From: Bryum argenteum
Taxonomy: Eukaryota > Streptophyta > Bryopsida > Bryales > Bryaceae
Reading direction: 5' to 3'
Length of the DNA: 64,000 nucleotides
NCBI GenBank assembly: GCA_037043015.1
Contig: CM073322.1
Span: 33,687,364-33,751,363, forward strand
Made by a program: the position numbers and the translations under genes. This document shows positions 56,301-64,000 of this stretch, in pieces; the first letter of the stretch is position 1, and every line of letters starts with the position of its first letter. The notes under the pieces are model-generated. The model had not been told where the DNA came from, did no database searches, and worked only from the letters and a program-made list of their open reading frames with translations.

Positions 56301-59300
56301 GAACATTATCAGATGTCGTTTCGCCTGGGCTGAACTTCATTCCTTGTTTTCGCAGATTTCATCGAAGTACAATCTCATTTATGTAATTACAAAGCTGGGT
56401 CTTCTGTTTGTTTACGATCTGGAAACTGCTACAGCTGTGTATAGAAACCGTATCAGTCCAGACCCAATATTTTTGACAGCTGATGCTCCGTCAGTTGGTG
56501 GATTCTATGCGGTTAACCGTCGCGGACAAGTTCTGCTCGCAACCGTCAACGAGTCAACGATTGTTCCGTTTGTTAGCAATCAGGTGAACATCCAATTCAA
56601 CAGATTAGTATCACTCTACCTGACATAGTACATTTTATTACCCCTTGTACACTGAGTTTCTTTTTGGATTCGGTGCTGTGGCATCTTCTGACGTGATCGA
56701 ATGTGCCAGCTGAACAACTTGGAGCTTGCGGTGAACCTTGCAAGGCGAGGAAATTTGCCTGGGGCAGAAGGCCTGGTATGTTTGTACTTTCTTGCGGATA
56801 TTGGCAGTGGAGTAGGTTGTTTGTATCTGATTTTATTAGATATACGCCAGACCTAGTTTCTCTGATATCATGTAGTCACAGCTTTCTTGCGTGGTACACA
56901 TCATGTTACGTCCTCTTTTGAATGCCAAGGCATTCGTACATGAGTTTCTAACCAGAAAGCTGTGTTGTTGTATTCAGGTTGTTCAACGTTTCCAGGAGTT
57001 GTTCTCTCAAATGAAATACAAGGAAGCAGCTGACCTTGCAGCTGAATCACCACAAGGAATCCTTCGAACACCAGATACTGTGGCTAAATTTCAGGTTTGT
57101 CACGCATATGCATTTCAGTATCCCTATTTATCGCTTACAAATTTAGATGATTCTAAAATGGTGTCACTTCTACAGGCAGTAACTTTTTATTTTCATTACT
57201 GCAGAGTGTCCCGATGCAGCCCGGGCAGACATCACCTCTCTTGCAGTACTTCGGAACACTGTTGACTAAGGGTAAATTGAACTTGTTTGAATCACTGGAA
57301 CTATCTCGATTGGTTGTGAATCAAAATAAGAAGAATTTGCTCGAAAACTGGTTGGCGGAGGACAAGCTTGAGTGCAGTGAAGAACTGGGAGATCTTGTAA
57401 AGGTAACTCTTCGCCTTTTGATCAGTCTATGAGCTAGTACCTATGATCATCTAGAGGTCATTTTTCTGGGATTCCATTACTGAGCTTGTGTGCGACAGGC
57501 AAGACTAGTATGCTAGTAAGGTCTAGAACCTATTAAGTTCTGATGTACTAAAACGTAAGTTCTTTGTGAAGAATAGCTTCTGTACACTCGATCTTTACCT
57601 GGTTTCAGACGTCAAGAATGTGGCTATCTTCTGCTTTATTTCGTATCGATGTGCCGATTGATCCACATGTATTCATGTTTATTGTCTTTGCAGACTGTGG
57701 ACAATGACATGGCTCTGAAAATTTATATTAAGGCCAGGGCTACTCCCAAGGTGGTTGCAGCTTTTGCTGAGCGAGGTGAATTTGACAAGATCCTGATTTA
57801 CTCCAAGCAGGTGAATCTTTGCCGCATGTCGACTTTTTGCGGACTTTGTCTATGAGACCATGATGTTAGTGGATATTCTTGCCCTTATTCTGAACTGGTT
57901 ATGTATTGTACGAACAAGCAGACAGACATGCCTGACACTATTACCATATTTGTCTTGATTGCAGGTTGGCTATACTCCAGATTATCTGTTCCTACTCCAG
58001 ACCATCTTGCGATCGGATCCTCAGGTGCGTTCATATGACATTCTATAATTATTGTAAGACTTGGGGAAGTCTATTGTTCTTCGCAGCATTCAACTCGACA
58101 GTTTGTAGTGCTGATGGAGTCTGTTTATCTGCGGATGCAGGGTGCTGTGAACTTCGCTCTCATGATGTCTCAGCTGGAAGGGGGATGTCCAGTGGACTAC
58201 AATGTTATCACTGATTTGTTCCTTCAGGTACGGTCGACGCTGGTTGATGCTTGGCATTGTGCACAGTTTAACTAGACTGCTAGAGCGTATTCTTGCTTGT
58301 ATTGTATTTTTCTAATGAGATGTTTTTTGTGGACGTGCAGCGTAACATGATCAGGGAGGCAACCGCGTTTCTTCTGGATGTTTTGAAGCCTAATCTGCCA
58401 GAACATGCGCTGCTTCAAACCAAGGTTCGTTCTTGTTTGCTGCATGTCGTGCTTTTACACAAATATTTAGACATTGTACGTGGCCTGTTGACCATCTTGG
58501 CAAGTTTCAATCGTTTGAGTTGAAGATCATATGTTTGCTTATTTTATCTGTTTTCTTTTTATCGAGGCCAGTTATTGTGAACTGACATATTCTGGTCTCT
58601 TACCAGGTGCTGGAGATTAATCTGGTCACATTTCCCAATGTGGCTGATGCAATTTTGGCAAATGGCATGTTCAGCCACTACGACCGGCCTCGCATTGCCC
58701 AGCTCTGTGAGAAAGCTGGCTTGTACATGCGCGCTCTCCAGCACTACACGGAGTTGAATGATATCAAGCGTGTTGTGATCAATACTCATGCAATCGAACC
58801 TCAGGTATTATACTTTAACATCGTTGGGGTTTTAAAATCTTTGCATAATAGTTTGTTTCTTCCTTTGGAACTGGAGCCCATATCGAAGTAATTTTATAAC
58901 CTTGAAAGATGGAGATTTGAACCATGACATTTTTCTCTGTGTGCCTCTGCAGGCTCTAGTAGAATTCTTTGGAACCTTATCAAAGGAGTGGGCTTTAGAC
59001 TGCATGAAGGAGCTGCTCCAAGTCAATATGCGAGGCAATCTACAAATCATTGTGCAGGTGCGTAGAGTGGGGCAGCAGGGTTGCTTCTAGTTTAAGAATG
59101 ATGTCCGTTGTTTTGGCGGTTTTTGGTAGTCTTTCTTGAAGTGAGTAAGCGAAGAAGTTATCGACATCTGCTCAATAGTACTAAAAACTGTTATGTAAAT
59201 TGTACAGGCAAATGACTGACAAGTGCATTTGTATACAGGTTGCGAAGGAGTACGGGGAACAGCTGGGTGTCGATTCATGTGTTAAGTTGTTTGAGAGCTT

Positions 59301-62300
59301 CAAGTCATTTGAAGGGCTCTACTTCTTCCTAGGTGCATACCTAAGTACAAGGTCAGTATGCTTGTGGTGGCTTTTATTGTAAGGTTTTCAGGGGACTAGC
59401 CGTCATCTAAGTTTAGGAAGGTAATCTTGGAAATATTTGCAATCATGCGATCTCGCTTACGCATCTTTACTTCGCATCTTGTACGAGCCCACTTTTTCTG
59501 AAAGTGTTGGGATATTTTGTGTTCAGTGAGGACCCTGAGATCCACTACAAGTACATCGAGGCTGCAGCAAAGACTGGCCAAATTAAAGAAGTGGAGCGCG
59601 TCACTAGAGAGTCGAACTTCTATCCTCCCGAGAGGACTAAGAACTTCTTGATGGAATCCAAATTGCCAGATGCAAGGCCTCTGATCAATGTTTGCGATCG
59701 ACATGGCTTTGTGCCAGATCTTACTCATTATCTTTATGTGAACAACATGCTGCGATACATTGAGGGATACGTGCAAAAGGTAAATGTCCTTCAGTGATTT
59801 ATTTTGACTCACTCATGTACTGCGTACATGAGTGCCAGTTGAGTAATTTCCAGTTCCGTTTCCGATGTTTTTTGACATCTTCGTGTGTTACAGGTTAACC
59901 CGCAAAATGCACCCTTGGTGGTTGGTCAATTGCTTGATGATGACTGCCCCGAGGACTTTATTAAGGGATTAATCTTATCTGTCCGCTCACTTCTTCCGGT
60001 GGAGCCTCTGGTGGATGAGTGTGAGAAGAGGTAGCTTAGCTACCTAGTTGCTTCTGTCCTTTATAACGTTTATTGTATTCTTCTTACCAGGGCCTTAGTA
60101 TTTGTATCGAGGGCTTGTATCAATTTTGAGTCCGACACTGTTATCGAGATTCAATGTTCTGGTGGTTACTCTCCGCGGCTTGAGAACTAATGCTTTGTGG
60201 AATTTGACAGGAACCGATTGCGGCTGTTGACACAATTCTTAGAGCATCTGGTGAGTGAAGGAAGTCAAGATCCGCATGTGCACAATGCTCTCGGGAAAAT
60301 TATCATCGATACAAATAACAACCCGGAGCATTTTCTCACTACAAATCCTTACTACGACTCTAGAGTCGTTGGTAAGTACTGTGAGAAGCGCGATCCCACC
60401 CTTGCAGTTGTTGCGTACAAACGGGGTCTGTGTGATGATGAGCTTGTCAACGTTACCAACAAAAATTCTCTATTCAAGCTTCAGGCCAGGTGATGCTCTT
60501 TCCTGATTTTTGTTCATCTTAAAACATCTGGCGAATATCTAGCAGACTCGTTCTCATTATTTCTCTAGTCAGACTTCTCTAGATGAACTATATCTCAGTT
60601 AGTTAGTCCTGTACTCCTGAACTTTACCTCGATACTGTGTAACTGGGAGTGAACTAAAGGTGTCTTTGTGGTGTTGATCAGGTATGTGGTTGAGCGAATG
60701 GAGCCTGACTTGTGGTTGAAGGTCCTCGACCCAGAAAATCCTTGCAGAAGGCAGCTTATTGATCAAGTTGTGTCTACTGCTCTGCCTGAGAGTAAAAACC
60801 CAGAGCAGGTGTCAGCCACCGTTAAGGCGTTTATGACTGCAGACTTGCCCCATGAGTTGATTGAGCTTTTGGAGAAAATCGTTTTACAGAACTCTGCCTT
60901 CAGTGGCAACCCGAATCTTCAGAACTTGCTCATTCTCACAGCAATTAAGGCCGACACAACAAGGGTTATGGACTACATTCACCGGTTGGATAACTTCGAC
61001 GGTCCAGCAGTGGGAGAAATTGCCGTCGGTGCTGAGCTGTATGAGGAGGCATTTGCCATATTCAAGAAGTTTGACCTGAATGTGCAAGCAGTCAATGTTC
61101 TCTTGGATAATCTCAGGAGTATTGATCGTGCTGTAGAGTTTGCAGCCCGAGTGGAAGAGGATGAGGTCTGGAGCCAGGTGGGTAAGGCGCAGCTCAGAGA
61201 AGGACTGGTCAGCGATGCCATTGAGTCGTTCATCAAGGCAAATGATGCCACTCAATACAACGAAGTTATCGACGTGGCATCAGGTGTCAGAGCATACGAG
61301 GATCTCGTGAAGTACTTGAACATGGTACGCAAGAAGGTTAAGGAGGCGAAGGTGGATTCCGAGTTGATCTTTGCTTATGCAAAGCTCAACCGTTTGGACG
61401 ACATCGAGGAGTTCATTCTCACTCCCAATCTTGCCAATCTGCAAACTGTTGGAGACCGTCTATTTGATGAAGAATTATACGAAGCTGCCAAAATCATCTT
61501 CACGCACATTTCCAACTGGGCCAGACTTGCTAGCACTCTTGTCAAGCTTCACCAGTATCAAGCAGCCGTGGACGCGGCTAGGAAGGCTAATAGTGCACGG
61601 ACGTGGAAGGAAGTCTGCTTCGCTTGTGTCGATGCTGAGGAATTTCGCCTGGCCCAAATTTGTGGGCTCAATGTCATTGTCCAGGTATGCATTATCATCC
61701 TGTACTGTATTATGCAGTATGATGCTTCCATTCTCCAGTATTGTATTTGTGCTCTGGCCAATGTTGCTCTACCCACGTACTATTGCAAGAATTTTCTATT
61801 TATTTCCTTTCTCGTTCAAAGAAGGAAATGAGATAGCAAGTCCTGACTACAGTTGTAATCTTTTTCCGCAGGTTGATGATTTGGAAGAGGTTAGTGAATA
61901 TTACCAGAATAGGGGTCGTTTCGATGAGCTCATCTCACTTATGGAGAGTGGGCTGGGTTTGGAGCGTGCTCATATGGGCATCTTCACAGAACTTGGCACT
62001 TTGTACGCCAGATACCGTCCAGAGAAGCTTATGGAGCACCTGAAGCTTTTTGCTACGCGTATCAACATTCCAAGGCTAATCCGTGTTTGCGACGAGCAAC
62101 AGCACTGGAAGGAACTTACCTACTTGTATATTCAGTACGATGAGTTCGATAATGCTGCTGCTACTATGATGAGCCATTCTCCAGAAGCTTGGGACCATAT
62201 GCAGTTCAAGGATGTGGCTGTCAAGGTTGCCAACGTGGAACTTTACTACAAGGCTGCACATTTCTATCTGCAAGAGCATCCTGAGCTCATCAATGATCTG

Positions 62301-63767
62301 CTCAATGTCCTAGCTGCTCGCGTGGATCATACAAGGGTCGTGGATATCATGCGGAAGGTAATTACTCTACTAGAGCTTTTGTCAATTAAGTGTTGTTTAT
62401 ATTACGCGTGGACATTTCCTTGTTGCTCTAGCTTCCTGAGTAATCAGTACGCTTTCAGATACTTTGCCAGATATTGAGGTTTGCTATACAGTCGTGTCTT
62501 ACTTGAGCTTCACATCGTTTACAGGCTGGGCAACTACCACTGGTGAAGCCATACATGGTAGCTGTACAGAGCGCCAATAATGCTGCAGTGAATGAGGCTC
62601 TGAATGCGCTTTACATAGAGGATGAAGATTATGACAGGCTCAGGGAGTCCATTGATATGTATGATAACTTCGACCAGATTTCAATGGCACAACGGGTAAT
62701 GTTATTACCCTATCTTTAGGCTTGCTTTACCATATATTAAGCTGCTGATCAATATGAAGAATTAGCAGAGAATCCTATGTCGTTGGTTCATCGAGAATGC
62801 TGTCAATATTTGAAGCATATGCTGAATGGACTTTTGTGACCATCTTATCAGATTGAGAAGCACGAGCTTCTGGAAATGCGACGCGTTGCTGCTTACATCT
62901 ACAAAAGGGCTGGTAGATGGAAACAATCTGTGGCGCTTTCGAAGAAGGACAATTTGTACAAGGATGCGATGGAGACTTGTTCACAGTCAGGCGATCGTGA
63001 TCTTGCTGAGGAGTTGCTTACCTTCTTCGTGGACAAGGTGACTTATTATCACCCTTCTTATCATCATTTTCCAGGTCCCTGGCTGTTACCGATCTTTTAT
63101 TAAATGTGGGTCTTTTTACTTGTGCTGATGTATTGTATCTCCACGTTTGATACAGGGCAAGAAAGAATGCTTTGCTGCATGCTTGTACACATGCTATGAT
63201 CTCATTCGTGCCGACGTTGCTGTGGAGCTGGCCTGGATGCATGGCATGATGGACTTTGCCGTCCCTTACATGTTGCAGGTCCGTAACTCTTCATGCTCAT
63301 GTCACTTGACATACGATTGCTCTCCTTATTTTTAATGTGAAAGTGCCAATTTGGAAGCTAAAGGCTAATGGTGTCATCTGCTGCAGTTCATGCGTGAGTA
63401 CACAACAAAGGTTGATGAGCTTATCAAGGACAAAATTGAAGCAACTGAAGAGAAGAGGTCCAAGGAGTCCGAGGAGAAGGAGGTCGTCGCGCAACAGGTA
63501 TGACCCTTACTCAGCAGAGCACGGACTCGGATTATGTTCAGAATGGTGGATTTTTTAGCGAAGTAAACATCGACTGATGCTTACATTCACCTTCTTTTGC
63601 AGAATATGTATGCCCAGCTTCTGCCGTTAGCTCTACCTGCGCCACCTGTTGCCGGTATGAGTGGCGGTATGCCTGGGATGCCCGGAATGTCAGGCATGGG
63701 CGCAGGTATGCCAGGTATGCCTTATGGAGGAGGAGGTTATGGCATGCCTGCTATGAGTTCGTTCTAA
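53320..63767 (+). CDS. CHC: Clathrin heavy chain, with an alternative exon pair
   Basis: Twenty-nine exons per transcript join in phase to 1,706 residues, matching plant clathrin heavy chains (about 1,705): 53320-53364, 53634-53838, 54607-54695, 54819-54897, 54994-55121, 55323-55421, one of 55549-55657 or 55723-55831, 56104-56183, 56356-56583, 56710-56775, 56978-57094, 57205-57402, 57694-57810, 57965-58024, 58141-58227, 58341-58424, 58607-58804, 58953-59057, 59239-59351, 59527-59779, 59894-60030, 60211-60489, 60682-61684, 61872-62357, 62525-62695, 62852-63037, 63156-63278, 63387-63497, 63603-63767. The N-terminal beta-propeller (~1-330) binds adaptors; clathrin repeats form the leg (e.g. [20 protein letters not shown]); the C terminus is Gly/Met-rich. 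Three heavy chains form the triskelion that coats endocytic and trans-Golgi vesicles. The start [14 protein letters not shown] is conserved. The duplicated exon 7 is the unusual feature. Confidence 0.97.
55549..55657 (+). other. Clathrin exon 7a (alternative copy)
   Basis: This 109-nt exon encodes residues 216-252 of the beta-propeller and begins [18 protein letters not shown]. It enters in phase 0 and leaves in phase 1 (last codon G split). It has AG before it and GT after it. It differs from exon 7b at 8 of 37 residues. Confidence 0.85.
55723..55831 (+). other. Clathrin exon 7b (alternative copy)
   Basis: This 109-nt exon has the same length and phases as 7a and begins [28 protein letters not shown] in its second half is closer to the flowering-plant clathrin sequence as recalled. 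It is separated from 7a by a 65-nt intron with a purine-rich, poor acceptor region (GGATGGAATCAG). Many synonymous differences from 7a show long-term selection on the protein. Confidence 0.85.
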
Positions 63768-64000
63768 ACTCTTCTCAGATGAGCTTCGGAATCGTGTTGA
63801 AATGAGAGACCACATGCTGGAGAACGGATCTTTGTTCCATCGTGGCATCGAAATGGATCAGGAATTGTATGAGAGGAGTAAAGCGGCAGCGCTTTAGGAG
63901 GTAGGAAGGGGTGGTGATGGTAGTGTTAGTGCTGCACAATGTAAATGAGGGTAGTGCTGAGGGCTTGAGTTGCTACAGTAGGTTCGTAGGGTAGAAAGAG
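63768..64000 (+). other. Clathrin heavy chain 3' UTR
   Basis: Sequence after the TAA at 63765-63767 to the window end is non-coding and presumably holds the 3' UTR. No polyadenylation signal is confidently called. Confidence 0.6.

Noticed and set aside
1..64000. CRISPR arrays, operons, riboswitches, prophage or bacterial defence systems
   Set aside because: The genes are spliced plant nuclear genes. No direct-repeat/spacer array, ribosome binding sites or polycistronic layout is present.

Overview
This window is nuclear DNA of a land plant. Eleven protein-coding genes can be read, and every one whose start is visible is split by GT-AG introns. The gene set is plant-specific: a phi-class glutathione transferase, an alpha-expansin, an ELF5/WBP11-type protein, an OSCA/CSC1 channel, plant-type clathrin heavy chain and NRPB3. 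The modest introns, the histidine/serine-decarboxylase-like enzyme and the odd expansin suggest an early-diverging land plant, with a bryophyte or lycophyte more likely than a flowering plant. The species cannot be named from the sequence alone.

Layout. 1-949 (+): 3' part of a glutathionyl-hydroquinone reductase. 2580-4823 (-): F-box protein of the FBXO9/FBP7 type, divergent from ELF5 at 5606-9202 (+). 10739-13174 (-): PLP-dependent decarboxylase. 17805-20955 (-): Vms1/ANKZF1 peptidyl-tRNA hydrolase of ribosome quality control. 26640-29926 (+): OSCA/CSC1 channel. 33719-34499 (+): small two-helix membrane protein. 36246-39014 (-): expansin with a roughly 600-residue repeat-bearing N-terminal extension. 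46121-47013 (+): phi GST. 48014-49569 (-): RNA polymerase II subunit 3. 53320-63767 (+): clathrin heavy chain, complete. These are unrelated housekeeping, stress and wall genes rather than a pathway cluster. Two are glutathione enzymes, and several act in RNA or protein homeostasis.

The gaps of about 13.2-17.8, 21-26.6, 30-33.7, 39.9-46.1 and 49.6-53.3 kb are AT-rich. They hold small non-autonomous DNA transposons: a family with TTAA or CTAG palindromes at both ends, a Stowaway-like MITE, a PIF/Harbinger-like MITE with TTA duplication, and other inverted-repeat elements. They also hold a tRNA-derived SINE-like copy, degenerate repeats, and long A, T and TA tracts.

The most interesting signals are as follows. 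(1) A tandem duplicate pair of 109-nt exons in the beta-propeller of clathrin heavy chain (55549-55657 and 55723-55831). The phases mean only one can be used per mRNA, so they are probable mutually exclusive exons. (2) An alpha-expansin fused behind a secreted, acidic, Cys-free tandem-repeat region. (3) A 67-nt exon in the OSCA channel that repairs an otherwise broken splice phase and inserts a Ser/Gly/Ala-rich segment. (4) The TTAA/CTAG-flanked MITE family. Exon boundaries were placed by reading splice sites and checking phase by hand; no alignment or transcript data were available.
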